A stretch of DNA of 64,000 nucleotides from Aeromonas lusitana (GCF_002812985.1 NZ_PGCP01000014.1:83414-147413); one strand, 5' to 3'. Positions 27,173 through 36,097 are shown, numbered from the stretch's first letter. Translations and numbers: made by a program. Notes: generated from the sequence alone by a model not told the origin.

Positions 27173-28525
27173 TCAGTCGAGCAGCTCCTGGTGGAGGCGA
27201 TTGACGATGTGGCCCGCCTCGCTCTCTTTCACCAGGAAGCAGAGGTTGTGGGCACTGGCACCGTAGCAGATCATGCGGATGTTGTGCTCGCGAATAGCAT
27301 CGAACACCTGGCTGCCGACCCCGACCGCCTCACTCATGTGGTTGCCGATGAGGGCCACCAGTGCAAAATCTGTCTCCACTTCCACCTTGCACAGCTGGCC
27401 GAGCTCCGCCAGTACCTTGTCGCCTAGGATGGGTTCGCCATTGCTCTGGCTGCCGGTGTGATCCAGGGTGAGCGACACGCTCACCTCAGAGGTGGTGATG
27501 AGATCTACCGAGATGCGGTGGCGGGCCAATATGCCGAACACCTCGGCCAAGAAGCCGTAGGCGTGGAACATGTTGAGGCTGTGCAGGGTCACCAGTACCT
27601 GCTGGCGGCGCAGGGCCACGGCCCTAAACAGTGGATTGGTACGGGTGCTGGCGCGGATCCAGGTGCCGCCGGCGGCCGGATCCTTGGCGGAGCCGACAAA
27701 CACAGGGATGTCCTGGCGCAGGGCGGGTTGCAGGGTGGCCGGGTGCAGCACCTTGGCGCCGAAGGTGGCCATCTCGGCCGCCTCCACGAAGCTGATTTCG
27801 GGAATGGGGCGGGCCCGGGTGACCAAGCGCGGATCCGTGGTGTAGATGCCGGGCACATCGGTCCAGATCTCTATGGTGCCTGCGTCCAGCGCCTCGGCCA
27901 GCAGGGCCGCGCTGTAGTCTGAGCCGCCGCGCCCCAGGGTGGTGGTGCGGCCATCGCTGTCAGCACCGATGAAGCCCTGGGTGATGATGAGGGTATCCCC
28001 GAGCAGGGGGGCGATGTGTGCCTGGCACTGGGCCCGGGTGGCGACAAGATCCACGCTGGCCTTGCCAAAGCGGCTGTCTGTGCGCATCAGCTGGCGCACA
28101 TCCTGCCACTGGGCCTTGACGCCGCGCTGGTGCAGGAGTTCGGTGAAGAGGCGAGTAGACATCAGCTCGCCGCAGGCGATGAGTTTGTCGGCGAGCTCCG
28201 CATCTGTATGCAACTGCGCCTGGCGGGCCAGGGTGCGGATCTCGGCGAGCTGGGCATGGATGAGGGCGCTCACGTCGCCTGGCTCCCCGAGGGCACTCAG
28301 GATGGCCTGCTGGATTTCGGCCAACCGGGTCAGCTGGGCATCCTGCGCCGCCTCGTCAAGCTCGCCCTGGGCCAGGCTCACCAACAGGTTGGTGACGCCG
28401 GCGCTGGCGCTCAGCACCACCACCCGGGTCGCCGGATTGGCCAGCACCACATCGGCACAATGGTTCATGGCCGCGGCATCGGCGACACTGGTTCCGCCAA
28501 ACTTGGCGACGTTGATCGGGCTCAT
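27173..28525 (-). CDS. lysC: Lysine-sensitive aspartokinase III
   Basis: A 450-residue aspartate kinase making aspartyl phosphate, the first step to lysine, threonine and methionine. The kinase domain starts NVAKFGGTSVADAAAM and contains QGFIGADSDGRTTTLGRGGS and the nucleotide segment IWTDVPGIYTTDPR. The C-terminal ACT domains include VLVTLHSLNMFHAYGFLAEV and DFALVALIGNHMS. No homoserine dehydrogenase is fused, so it is a monofunctional LysC. ATG 28525 has CTGGAG upstream. A lysine riboswitch in the leader explains control at the RNA level. Confidence 0.94.
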   Translation of the reverse strand: MSPINVAKFGGTSVADAAAMNHCADVVLANPATRVVVLSASAGVTNLLVSLAQGELDEAAQDAQLTRLAEIQQAILSALGEPGDVSALIHAQLAEIRTLARQAQLHTDAELADKLIACGELMSTRLFTELLHQRGVKAQWQDVRQLMRTDSRFGKASVDLVATRAQCQAHIAPLLGDTLIITQGFIGADSDGRTTTLGRGGSDYSAALLAEALDAGTIEIWTDVPGIYTTDPRLVTRARPIPEISFVEAAEMATFGAKVLHPATLQPALRQDIPVFVGSAKDPAAGGTWIRASTRTNPLFRAVALRRQQVLVTLHSLNMFHAYGFLAEVFGILARHRISVDLITTSEVSVSLTLDHTGSQSNGEPILGDKVLAELGQLCKVEVETDFALVALIGNHMSEAVGVGSQVFDAIREHNIRMICYGASAHNLCFLVKESEAGHIVNRLHQELLD

Positions 28526-28641
28526 TGCATACTCCAGTCTTAAGGTGAAAATCCAGTTTCATCAGGCAAAAGAGAGGAGGAGGCTGAAAAATGGCAGGAA
28601 TAGCGAAGGATCCCGGCCAGAAGCACTCCACCCGCAGCGCC

Positions 28642-28680
28642 CATCCCACACCAAACCCGCTCTGAATGCGGTGTGGGATG
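28642..28680 (-). promoter_or_regulatory. Expression-platform hairpin of the lysC riboswitch
   Basis: Perfect 11-bp stem CATCCCACACC/GGTGTGGGATG with a 17-base loop. Its first three bases (28680-28678) overlap the 3' strand of riboswitch helix P1, so the two could compete. No T-run follows, so control of translation or RNA stability is more likely than intrinsic termination. Confidence 0.6.
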
Positions 28681-28860
28681 CACACTACCGATGACAACTC
28701 GGGGGATTCAGCCCCCGCAGCCGACGCGGCGGTATCCAGTTACCTGCCTCGTCTCGGCGCTGCTCCCCCTGACCCAAGTTCATCGGACTCTGGTGTCCTC
28801 CCTTGGGCTGCCTGGGCAGCGCTCCTCTTCTGGTGCCACCTTGGCAGGTGGCGTGCATGT
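28678..28860 (-). ncRNA. Lysine riboswitch (L box) upstream of lysC
   Basis: On the minus strand the leader has the conserved cores of the class: CCAGAAGAGGAGCG then a GCCCAGG-type turn, a GGGAGGACACC segment, and GGGGGCTGAATCCCCC followed by GAGTTGTCATC. P1 is formed by ATGCAC (28858-28853) and GTGCAT near 28683-28678. Its layout follows the E. coli lysC leader closely. It lies 153 bases before the lysC start. Confidence 0.9.
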
Positions 28861-28861
28861 A

Positions 28862-28891
28862 GAAATACCCTGCGCTGGATTGCACTGTCAA
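28862..28891 (-). promoter_or_regulatory. lysC promoter
   Basis: Minus-strand TTGACA (28891-28886), 18-base spacer and TATTTC (28867-28862). The predicted start falls within a few bases of riboswitch helix P1, which supports it. Confidence 0.6.
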
Positions 28892-28970
28892 TCGAGTTTG
28901 TAAAAAAGTTAAGAATCGACAATATCCAGGCACAAGATCAATAAGTTACGTTAAGGTCTTGTACAAACAG

Positions 28971-30299
28971 TTACAAGATAGTCTTGGACAGCACCTTGGA
29001 TCTGCGCTGCCAGTTGTAGAGCCGCTGCCGCTCGACCGGCAGATCCTCGACCTCCAGCGGCTCGAAACCCCGCTCCCTGAACCAGTGAATGGAGCGAGTG
29101 GTGAGCACGAACAGCCGCTCGATGCCGAGCCGCTTGGCCCGCTCGGCCACCTTGGCGATCAGCTGATCGCCGCGGTTGGAGTTACGGTACTCGGGGTGGA
29201 TGGCGACGCAGGCCATCTCGGCCATGGCCTCCTCCATGAAGCAGTAGAGGGCGGCGCAGCCGATGATGAGGCCGTCGCGCTCTATGATGGTGAACTTGTC
29301 GATCTCCATCTCCAGCTGCTCGCGGGAGCGGCGCACCAGTATGCCTTCTTCCTCTAGCGGGCGGATGAGATCCAGAATGCCGCCGATATCCTCGATGGCG
29401 GCGGCCCGCGCCCGCTCGGCGCTTTCCCGCACTATCTGGGTACCCAGACCGTCGCGGCTGAACAGCTCTTGCAGCATGGCGCCGTCATCCTGGTAGCTCA
29501 CCAGGTGGGAGCGGGGTACGCCGCCGCGGCACGATGCGATGGCCGCGCGCAGGTAACGGGCGGTACCGGACATCTCTTCCCCGGCCTGCTCAAGTTCCAC
29601 CAGCAGTTCTTCCGCCTGCTCGGGGAAGAGCTCGGAGATGGCCTCGCCGTGGCGGTCCATCACCCCCTGAGTGCTGCTAAAGCAGATGAGCTTGTCGGCT
29701 TTCAAGTCCACCGCCACCCGCCGTGCCACCTCTTCCGAGCTCAGGTTGAAGCTCTCGCCTGTGACCGAGCAGCCGATGGGGGAGATGAGCACCAGGCCTT
29801 GTTGATCCAACTGGCGACGGATCCCCTCCACGTCGATGCGGCGCACCCGGCCGCTGTGGCAGTAGTCGACGCCATCTTCCACCCCAAGGGGCTGGGCGGT
29901 GACGAAGTTGCCGCTCACCACGCTGATGCGCGCCCCCTGCATGGGGGTGTTGGCGAGCCCCATGGAGAGCTGGGCCGTGATGTCGTATTGCAGACCGCCG
30001 CACACCTGCTTGATAAGATCGAAGCTCTGATCGTCGGTGACCCGGATGCGCCTGTGGTATTGCGCCTCTATGCCGGCCCGGGCCAGTGCCTGGTCGTTTT
30101 GCGGGCGCGAGCCGAACACCAGCACCAGCCTGATCCCCAAGGTCTGCAGCAAGGCGATGTCGGTGACTATGTTGGCAAAGTTGGGGTGGCAGAGGGCTTC
30201 GCCCCCCATCATCAGCACGAAGGTGGCGCCTCTGTGCACGTTGACATAGGGGGTAGACTGCCGAAAGGCATAGACCAGACTGGGTTCGCGTTCACGCAC
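28971..30299 (-). CDS. argA: Amino-acid N-acetyltransferase (N-acetylglutamate synthase)
   Basis: A 442-residue fusion of an amino-acid-kinase-like regulatory domain and a GNAT domain; it acetylates glutamate to start arginine synthesis and is feedback-inhibited by arginine in relatives. Kinase-like part: [24 protein letters not shown] part: [20 protein letters not shown] and [19 protein letters not shown]. The frame continues to 30356, but GTG 30299 gives a length equal to E. coli ArgA (443) and starts at the conserved [15 protein letters not shown]. An ARG-box-covered promoter lies just upstream. Confidence 0.92.
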   Translation of the reverse strand: MREREPSLVYAFRQSTPYVNVHRGATFVLMMGGEALCHPNFANIVTDIALLQTLGIRLVLVFGSRPQNDQALARAGIEAQYHRRIRVTDDQSFDLIKQVCGGLQYDITAQLSMGLANTPMQGARISVVSGNFVTAQPLGVEDGVDYCHSGRVRRIDVEGIRRQLDQQGLVLISPIGCSVTGESFNLSSEEVARRVAVDLKADKLICFSSTQGVMDRHGEAISELFPEQAEELLVELEQAGEEMSGTARYLRAAIASCRGGVPRSHLVSYQDDGAMLQELFSRDGLGTQIVRESAERARAAAIEDIGGILDLIRPLEEEGILVRRSREQLEMEIDKFTIIERDGLIIGCAALYCFMEEAMAEMACVAIHPEYRNSNRGDQLIAKVAERAKRLGIERLFVLTTRSIHWFRERGFEPLEVEDLPVERQRLYNWQRRSKVLSKTIL

Positions 30300-30335
30300 G
30301 GGGGATTTCTTCCATAAAAAAACAGCAATTTGCTC

Positions 30336-30380
30336 AATATATGAAAATAAATTCACAAATCAAGACTAAATATTGATTCG
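30336..30380 (-). promoter_or_regulatory. argA promoter with ArgR (ARG box) operators
   Basis: Minus-strand TTGATT (30363-30358) and TATATT (30341-30336) are 16 bases apart. The spacer contains TGAAAATAAATTCA (30342-30355), 13 of 14 to the ARG consensus TGAATWWWWATTCA. A second, weaker box TAAATATTGATTCG is at 30367-30380. The boxes are 25 bp centre to centre, wider than the usual 21. Confidence 0.7.
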
Positions 30381-30546
30381 TGGTGTTATTTTCTCCCGGC
30401 GCTCGCAGGGGCGAGTGCAGAGGGCAGGGCAGGGGCGGGACCTTGCACGGGCCCGGCTCAGTTGATCCGGGGCCATAACCTGTTATCTTCGATATTCCTT
30501 TTCGTCAGTCGCGGCGATCCGCGCGTTTTATACAGGGACAGGCCAT

Positions 30547-31179
30547 ATGGAGCAGATTATTTCACCGGCAGAGGCGCTGCCGGGTCGACGGGAAGCGCTG
30601 GAAATTGGCCAGCAGCACGCAGTGAATGGCCACCCGACCCAGGGTCCCTGGCCCGAGGGGCTGGAGCTTGCCTGGTTTGGCATGGGCTGTTTCTGGGGCG
30701 TGGAGCGCCTGTTCTGGCAACAGCCGGGCGTCTACTCCACCGCCGCCGGTTATCAGGGCGGGCTGACCCCCAACCCCACCTACAAAGAAGTGTGCAGCGG
30801 TCTGACCGGTCATGCGGAGACGGTGCAGGTGGTGTTTGATCCCAAGGTCATCAGCTACGGCGATCTGCTCAAGCTGTTCTGGGAGCAGCACGATCCGGCC
30901 CAGGGCATGCGCCAGGGCGGCGACGTTGGCACCCAGTACCGCTCGGTGATCTTCTTTGACGACGACAGTCAGGAAGCCATCGCCCAGCAGAGTCTGGCCG
31001 CCTTCCAACAGGCCATGAGGGCGAGCGGTGATGCCCGCACCATCACCACCCGGATCCTGCCTCTGGCGCCTTTCTACTACGCCGAGGATTATCATCAGCA
31101 ATATCTGAAGAAGAACCCGGAAGGCTACTGTGGTCTCGGGGGGATCGGGGTCTGCCTGCCGCCGAGCCTGAACCGCTAA
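30547..31179 (+). CDS. msrA: Peptide methionine (S)-S-oxide reductase
   Basis: A 210-residue repair enzyme that reduces methionine S-sulfoxide in proteins with thioredoxin. The nucleophile is Cys48 in [13 protein letters not shown]. Resolving cysteines are Cys195 and Cys203 in [11 protein letters not shown]. Further markers: [45 protein letters not shown]. The N-terminal extension of about 40 residues resembles E. coli MsrA. ATG 30547 has AGGGACAGG upstream. It is divergent from argA and ends at a terminator. Confidence 0.94.
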   Translation: MEQIISPAEALPGRREALEIGQQHAVNGHPTQGPWPEGLELAWFGMGCFWGVERLFWQQPGVYSTAAGYQGGLTPNPTYKEVCSGLTGHAETVQVVFDPKVISYGDLLKLFWEQHDPAQGMRQGGDVGTQYRSVIFFDDDSQEAIAQQSLAAFQQAMRASGDARTITTRILPLAPFYYAEDYHQQYLKKNPEGYCGLGGIGVCLPPSLNR

Positions 31180-31195
31180 GCGCTGGAGATACAAG

Positions 31196-31222
31196 AAAAG
31201 GGGTCTGTATGGCCCCTTTTTA
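31196..31222 (+). terminator. Terminator after msrA
   Basis: AAAAGGGG/CCCCTTTTT stem with a 9-base loop and T-run. Confidence 0.8.
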
Positions 31223-31250
31223 ATTGGCTTGAGAGAAGCCTGAAAGAAGA

Positions 31251-31441
31251 TTGCAAAAATATCGCAAAAAAACTGTCATGGCAGGGAACTTTACTGAACT
31301 AGAGCTGACTAATCCGGTAGCTACCATGGATGGTAGCCAAGACCAGACACATTTTTCTTGCCTCGATATTCATTTAACTTAGAAAAGCGCGATGAATTGA
31401 AAATGATAGCAAGCAGGGCTGCCCGATGAGGCGGCCCTTTT
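31251..31441 (+). ncRNA. Possible small RNA gene in the msrA-DUF3802 gap
   Basis: After the msrA terminator there is a sigma-70-like pair TTGCAA (31251-31256), 17-base spacer, TGTCAT (31274-31279), then no ORF. An 8-bp hairpin GCTACCAT-GG-ATGGTAGC lies at 31320-31337. A second terminator-like hairpin is at 31415-31438 (AGGGCTGCC/GGCGGCCCT) followed by TTTT. A transcript of about 155 bases from 31286 would fit. I cannot match it to a named sRNA; the T-tail is short. Confidence 0.35.
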
Positions 31442-31534
31442 CATGGATGACGATCGGTCAGGCCATGTTTGACAGCATGTGCGGCGGGAACAGGGATGGG
31501 GAGTCGCGGCGCTCACAGCGCGGCGTCAGCGGAC

Positions 31535-31870
31535 TCAGCCTATGGTGCTGTCGAACAGGTTCTTGATGAGATCGATAAATTCATCGAGGAAGGCTTGCTG
31601 GGCCGGGGTGGGGGCGCGCAGCCAGACCGCGGAGAGCACCTCTTCCAGGTCAGCCACCACGGCGTCGGCTTCCTGCATGATCATGAAGCGCACCTTGGCA
31701 TCGAGCTGGGGGTTCTGCTCGCAGATGGCCATCAGGTTGTCGGCCACCCGGTTGCTCACCAGATCCTCGATGGTCTGGGTGCCCGTGCCCTGCTGCTGAC
31801 TCTCGAACAGCCCAAGACTCTCGACCAGATACTCTACCAGCGCGTTATACCCTTCGCTCTCTACCACCAT
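31535..31870 (-). CDS. DUF3802 family protein
   Basis: A 111-residue acidic cytosolic protein. It opens MVVESEGYNALVEYLVESL and continues with TQTIEDLVSNRVADNLMAIC and RFMIMQEADAVVADLEEVLS, the DUF3802 pattern seen in Vibrio, Shewanella and Aeromonas. ATG 31870 has GAAGG upstream; five extra in-frame codons to 31885 are less likely. Monocistronic by position. Function unknown. Confidence 0.8.
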   Translation of the reverse strand: MVVESEGYNALVEYLVESLGLFESQQQGTGTQTIEDLVSNRVADNLMAICEQNPQLDAKVRFMIMQEADAVVADLEEVLSAVWLRAPTPAQQAFLDEFIDLIKNLFDSTIG

Positions 31871-31926
31871 GATGGCTGCCTTCACTCATTGATATGCGGA
31901 AATGGGGGGTATTTTAGTGGCTGGCC

Positions 31927-32484
31927 CTAGCTTGGCAAGCGGCAGTGCAGGCGATGGCGGATAAAACTGACCCCACCGCGCTCGACAGTTTCCAATCCGG
32001 TCTGCTCAAAGCCGTGACGCAGAAACAGCCCCAGGCTGAAGGTGCTCGCCTCCGTGGTGAGCAGGCGCAGCCCAAGGCGCCGAGCGGCCTGCATGGCGGT
32101 CTCGAGCAAACGGCTGCCGAGGCCCTGGCGCTGATGATCTGCGCTCACATAGAGCAGGCTCAGGTGACCGTCCTGGCTTAAGGTCACAAAGCCGAGCGGC
32201 GTGATTGGCTTGGTACCTTGCTCCGCCATCTGCGTACCCGCTTGTTCAGGCGCCTGTTCAATCACCCAGCCATGGTGCTCTCGCAATTGAGTAACGAGTC
32301 CCGGATGGCGAGCCCCCTGGGCCCACCGCTCGACTTGCTCTGGGCTGTAGTGCTCGGGGCCTGCTTGGCGCACCGACTGCTCGAACAGGGCGAGCAGGGC
32401 AGGAATATGGCCCTCGTCCAGGGGAACGACTTGATAGGTGACTGGGTTCTGGGATTGAGATGCGTCAGGCATGGAGGGGCTCAT
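31927..32484 (-). CDS. GNAT family N-acetyltransferase
   Basis: A 185-residue acetyl-CoA-dependent transferase. The acetyl-CoA loop is LLYVSADHQRQGLGSRLLE (Q/R-x-x-G-x-G/A), followed by the helix AARRLGLRLLTTEAS and the strand-turn FLRHGFEQTG. The N-terminus matches small cytosolic acetyltransferases (VPLDEGHIPALLALFEQSVR). ATG 32484 overlaps the stop of the upstream YjbR gene as ATGA, which fixes the start and implies co-translation. The acceptor could be a small molecule or a protein N-terminus. Confidence 0.83.
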   Translation of the reverse strand: MSPSMPDASQSQNPVTYQVVPLDEGHIPALLALFEQSVRQAGPEHYSPEQVERWAQGARHPGLVTQLREHHGWVIEQAPEQAGTQMAEQGTKPITPLGFVTLSQDGHLSLLYVSADHQRQGLGSRLLETAMQAARRLGLRLLTTEASTFSLGLFLRHGFEQTGLETVERGGVSFIRHRLHCRLPS

Positions 32485-32858
32485 GGTTTGATGGGAGAAG
32501 AAGCGTGGGAAGAGGCCTGGGGGCGCTTGGCCTTGGGCAGACCCGCCACCACCCGCTCATAGGAGTGTACTATCCAGCCTTGCCACAGCTCGGCATCGAG
32601 ACTCTCGCTCAAGGTGACCGTGTTCCAGTGCTGCTTGTTCATGTGCCAGCCGGGTTTGACCTCGGGGTGGATCTCCCGCAGCAAGAGCGCGAGTTCAGGC
32701 TCGCATTTGAGGTTGATGGTAAGGGGCTCGGCCTGCCAGTCCACCAGGGCGAACATCTTGCCGGCGATGCGATAGACCAGGATCTCGGGGCCGAACGGCG
32801 TATCTTCGGTGGCGCCGGGCTGGCTTAGCAGGAATTCACGTAACGATACAAGGCTCAT
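32481..32858 (-). CDS. MmcQ/YjbR family protein
   Basis: A 125-residue protein of the YjbR/MmcQ fold, described as DNA-binding-like. Markers: LLSQPGATEDTPFGPEILVY, KMFALVDWQAEPLTINLKC, GWHMNKQHWNTVTL, VHSYERVVAGLPK. ATG 32858 has GGAG upstream; the frame extends to 32915 without one. It is translationally coupled to the following acetyltransferase. The exact cellular role of this small family is not established. Confidence 0.85.
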   Translation of the reverse strand: MSLVSLREFLLSQPGATEDTPFGPEILVYRIAGKMFALVDWQAEPLTINLKCEPELALLLREIHPEVKPGWHMNKQHWNTVTLSESLDAELWQGWIVHSYERVVAGLPKAKRPQASSHASSPIKP

Positions 32859-32966
32859 ACAGGACTCCATGCTGGTCCGATGATAAGTGGCAGCATATTC
32901 AGCGGAGGGCCCCATCTGTTAATATGCCAGCCGAGTATATCCCCCAACTCCCCGGGAGCCCATAAG

Positions 32967-33758
32967 ATGTTGTACCACAAGACCTTTGAGCTGAGCCCCG
33001 AGCGGGATTGGGTGGTGTTCGTGCACGGCGCTGGCGGCAGCTCCTCCATCTGGTTCAAGCAGTTGCGCGCCTATCGGGAGCACTTCAACGTGCTGCTGCT
33101 GGACTTGCGCGGCCACGGCCAGTCCAACCAGTTGCAGCAGGTGGTCAAGGGGCACTACAGCTTCAAGGCCGTGACCGAGGACATACTGCGCCTGCTCGAT
33201 CACCTGAGCATCCCCCGCGCCCACTTCGTCGGCATCTCCTTGGGCACCATCCTCATCCGCCACCTGGCGGAGCTCTGCCCGGAGCGGGTCAAGAGCATGG
33301 TGCTCGGCGGCGCCATACTGCGCCTCGATATCCGCTCACAGACGCTGGTGCAGCTCGGCCGGGTCGGCCAGCACATCCTGCCCTACATGTGGCTCTACCG
33401 GCTGTTCGCCTTCATCATCATGCCGCGCCAGCACCATCAGGAGTCCCGCAACCTGTTCGTGCGCGAGGCCAGAAAGCTGTGCCAGAAGGAGTTCAAACGC
33501 TGGTTCCGCCTCGCCACCGAGGTCAACCCCCTGATGCGCTACTTCAAGGAGCGGGCCCTGCCGATCCCGACCCTCTATCTGATGGGGGAGGAGGATCATA
33601 TGTTTATCGCCCCGGTACGCGAGCAGGTCGCCTGCGATCCCTACAGCCAGCTCGCCATCATCGAAAACTGCGGCCATGTCTGCAACGTGGAGCAGCCGGA
33701 GCACTTTAATCGGCAGTCGTTGGCGTTTCTTTCCACACAAGCATGTGTTTGCGCTTAA
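32967..33758 (+). CDS. Alpha/beta-fold hydrolase
   Basis: A 263-residue hydrolase. Oxyanion strand VVFVHGAGGSSSIWF, then LLLDLRGHGQSNQ, the nucleophile elbow FVGISLGTILIRH (Ser in G-I-S-L-G), an acid in YLMGEEDHMF and the catalytic His in IENCGHVCNVEQPEHF. All three catalytic parts are present. ATG 32967 follows GGGAG. The substrate is unknown. It is the last gene with normal G+C-rich composition before the A+T-rich island. The C-terminal residues ACVCA are Cys-rich, perhaps because the native end was altered at the island junction. Confidence 0.83.
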   Translation: MLYHKTFELSPERDWVVFVHGAGGSSSIWFKQLRAYREHFNVLLLDLRGHGQSNQLQQVVKGHYSFKAVTEDILRLLDHLSIPRAHFVGISLGTILIRHLAELCPERVKSMVLGGAILRLDIRSQTLVQLGRVGQHILPYMWLYRLFAFIIMPRQHHQESRNLFVREARKLCQKEFKRWFRLATEVNPLMRYFKERALPIPTLYLMGEEDHMFIAPVREQVACDPYSQLAIIENCGHVCNVEQPEHFNRQSLAFLSTQACVCA

Positions 33759-33991
33759 GCCTTTGCTCAGCCCCTATCTCAAGCAACGCTGGGAAGATAT
33801 GTCATACCGGAACCGATTCAGCGTTGCAGTTTTGCCATCGAAAGGGACAGGGTGGCCCCGGGAGTTAACACCGAATTACTGTATCGGTAGAGTCCCAGTA
33901 TTGTATTTGTAACGCCTACCGTAACCGGCGCATTCGTAGTAAGGGAAGCGAATGGAAAATACGTTCGCTTTGGTAGTGTTTTTAGGCATAT
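33759..33991. other. Left flank of the A+T-rich island
   Basis: No gene recognised. Composition falls toward A+T-rich across this stretch. A 7-bp inverted repeat AAGCGAA/TTCGCTT (33946-33972 region) lies after the nuclease-like gene's stop and may end its transcription. Confidence 0.4.
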
Positions 33992-35431
33992 TCAATTTAA
34001 TGCAACAGCACGAAATCTTTGGGATAAAAACTCTTCATGCGGATTTACGACACCCTCTATTACCTTCTTTAGCATTGCAATTAAATCATCATCAATAATT
34101 GGAAGCATAATTCCCCTCCCATCCACGTATGTGTCATTGCATCTCGCTAATAGCGTGTCCATGTTATCTACTGATCGGCATAGAAGCAGACCAAATTTAC
34201 CTCGATTTATCGAAAAACGGCCAGAAAGTTGGTCTATCTCAGGGTTGGCAACTTCACGTGAGTAATTCTTGCATTCTACGAAAACGAATTGGGCTGGAGT
34301 TTGATAGGTAGTATGTAGTCGATGGAAAAATCCTTTGCTTGCGGAGTTATCGAAAGTAATATCTATACGCTTTCTTCCATCATGGATCTCATTCTCGACT
34401 ATAGGCGAGACAACATCAGGATAGAAAAGAAACTCAAGAATACCGACGACTAGCCTATGATACTTAGTTGCATCTTCCCCGCCTGGTGCAATAGCGCCAA
34501 GCTTATTGATCAGGTATTGTGCAATAAGAACTGGATCACTATCATCTATTTCCTCATTAGAAATTGCTATGGCTGTGTGCTGAATCCACTCTTTGAAATC
34601 ACGGAATACTTCGGGATGGCTGTCTGTAAAAGAGGCTAGGAACTCTTTAGAATAAGAGGACTCCTGTGATTCCTTTAAAGATTTTTTTGTCACATAGGGT
34701 GTACCGTCCACACGATGTTGGACAAGAGCTGAATGGCTTCGAAGATGTTCATGCTGCAGATACTCGAGAACAAATTGATTGTAATATTTCTGAGGTGTGT
34801 GTTTTTTTGAGTAGGAAACAATACCTTTGGGTGTCAAAAGTATCTTTCGGCCATCGACAATCAGCATCGATTCATACCGGTTATTCCAGGAGTGTGTATT
34901 TCTATCCCAATAAAACCCAGACTGAACATTTTGCTGTAATGCGATTCCCCATAGTTTACACTGCTCTTGTGTGTAAGTTACAAGATGGCTACGAGTTATG
35001 TTTGTGGTCATATCTGATATTTTATCTTTGTCGATACCGTCAATAAAAAGGCGAAAGTCTTCTAGATCCTCAACAATACCAGTCGCCACAGCTCGGCTCT
35101 GAGCAATGCTATTAAAAAGCTTATTACTGTCGATGGAGCCGATCGCATTGCCACGAGGCCTACCCCTGGATAATCCCAAACACGTTTCATTAGGCTCATG
35201 TAGGTAGTCAAAAAGAGCTCTTGCTCGAGCAGTTTTGCCATCTCGAATAAAGTTAACAAACGCTTGAAAGAAACTTCGAAGTGTACGGGTTGCATTGATT
35301 GACCAAGAGTCGGTGCGGCAACCAAGGAAAAATGGGTCTACAAATAATGGCGTATCAGCCTCTGTGTCTATATCAACAAAATCCAGTTCAAATTGAGTGA
35401 CTTCCAAATTGTATATTTCGCTGACCTTCAC
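33992..35431 (-). CDS. Unknown protein with C-terminal PD-(D/E)xK nuclease-like domain
   Basis: A 479-residue protein of no family I recognise. Residues 1-310 are mixed alpha/beta, starting KVSEIYNLEVTQFELDFVDI, with no known motif. From about 320 there is a restriction-endonuclease-like core: YHRLVVGILEFLFYP helix, then Asp357 in GRKRIDITFDN and Glu386-x-Lys388 in FVFVECKNYSRE, then QLSGRFSINRGKFGLLLCRS. GTG 35431 has GGAG eight bases upstream. It follows a smaller nuclease-like gene by 81 bp in the same direction. Codon use is clearly A+T-richer than the neighbours, indicating transfer. A defence role is inferred. Confidence 0.7.
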   Translation of the reverse strand: MKVSEIYNLEVTQFELDFVDIDTEADTPLFVDPFFLGCRTDSWSINATRTLRSFFQAFVNFIRDGKTARARALFDYLHEPNETCLGLSRGRPRGNAIGSIDSNKLFNSIAQSRAVATGIVEDLEDFRLFIDGIDKDKISDMTTNITRSHLVTYTQEQCKLWGIALQQNVQSGFYWDRNTHSWNNRYESMLIVDGRKILLTPKGIVSYSKKHTPQKYYNQFVLEYLQHEHLRSHSALVQHRVDGTPYVTKKSLKESQESSYSKEFLASFTDSHPEVFRDFKEWIQHTAIAISNEEIDDSDPVLIAQYLINKLGAIAPGGEDATKYHRLVVGILEFLFYPDVVSPIVENEIHDGRKRIDITFDNSASKGFFHRLHTTYQTPAQFVFVECKNYSREVANPEIDQLSGRFSINRGKFGLLLCRSVDNMDTLLARCNDTYVDGRGIMLPIIDDDLIAMLKKVIEGVVNPHEEFLSQRFRAVALN

Positions 35432-35512
35432 TATTTTTCTCCATATCGCCTAGTATCGCACTTTGCAGAATATTTGGAACGAAGCGTAAAATTCTTCGCA
35501 AGTAGTGTATTA

Positions 35513-36097
35513 TTAGCCAAGGCTCAGGTCGCTGCTTATAATCTGCGTAGGGGAAAGAGCTTGGTAAAGTTCTGGCAAAGTCAACCTGACATATTCTGTT
35601 AAGGATATTGAAATTACAGAGTCAGGAGATACACCAACAACAGATGCTACGGATTCTGGACCAACCGTACCATCTGAACGTCCGTCTTTTTTCTTTAATT
35701 TAATTAAATTACCAAGATATGATTTAAATGCTTCTTCGCTTACCCCCAGATCAAAAATGGACAGCGCTGGCACTACCTCCTTTAAAGAAAAGTAATGTTT
35801 GGCATGAATATTCAGATTGCCATTTTCACCTTCCGAACCATAAACCAAAAAATGATATCTATCACGACCTCTCATTTCATTTTTTGCTTTTTCGTAGCAT
35901 TTAAATTTATCTTTTTCGGTTTTAAATTCTCTTTGAGAACGCTTGAACTCAACAAGTATTAACTTGGCGTCGACGCCAAAAATCCCATCGCCACCTATTT
36001 CCTGAGTGCCAGATAGTGGCGCAGCAAAGTCAATTTTTCTATCAGTTGCAGTCTGAATAATAAATTTATACTCGACTGTTTTCTCCCACCAAATCAT
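35513..36097 (-). CDS. Unknown small protein with PD-(D/E)xK-like motif
   Basis: A 194-residue protein of no family I recognise. The N-terminal half has the strand-turn-strand layout of a nuclease core: conserved-looking Glu9 in KTVEYKFII, Asp43 in GIFGVDAKLI and Glu50-x-Lys52 in LVEFKRSQRE, then a basic helix rich in Lys. The C-terminal 80 residues contain LSIFDLGVSEEAFKSYLGNL. ATG 36097 has GGAG about 13 bases upstream. It is the first gene of a two-gene unit with the 479-residue protein. A+T-rich; probably horizontally acquired. Confidence 0.65.
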   Translation of the reverse strand: MIWWEKTVEYKFIIQTATDRKIDFAAPLSGTQEIGGDGIFGVDAKLILVEFKRSQREFKTEKDKFKCYEKAKNEMRGRDRYHFLVYGSEGENGNLNIHAKHYFSLKEVVPALSIFDLGVSEEAFKSYLGNLIKLKKKDGRSDGTVGPESVASVVGVSPDSVISISLTEYVRLTLPELYQALSPTQIISSDLSLG

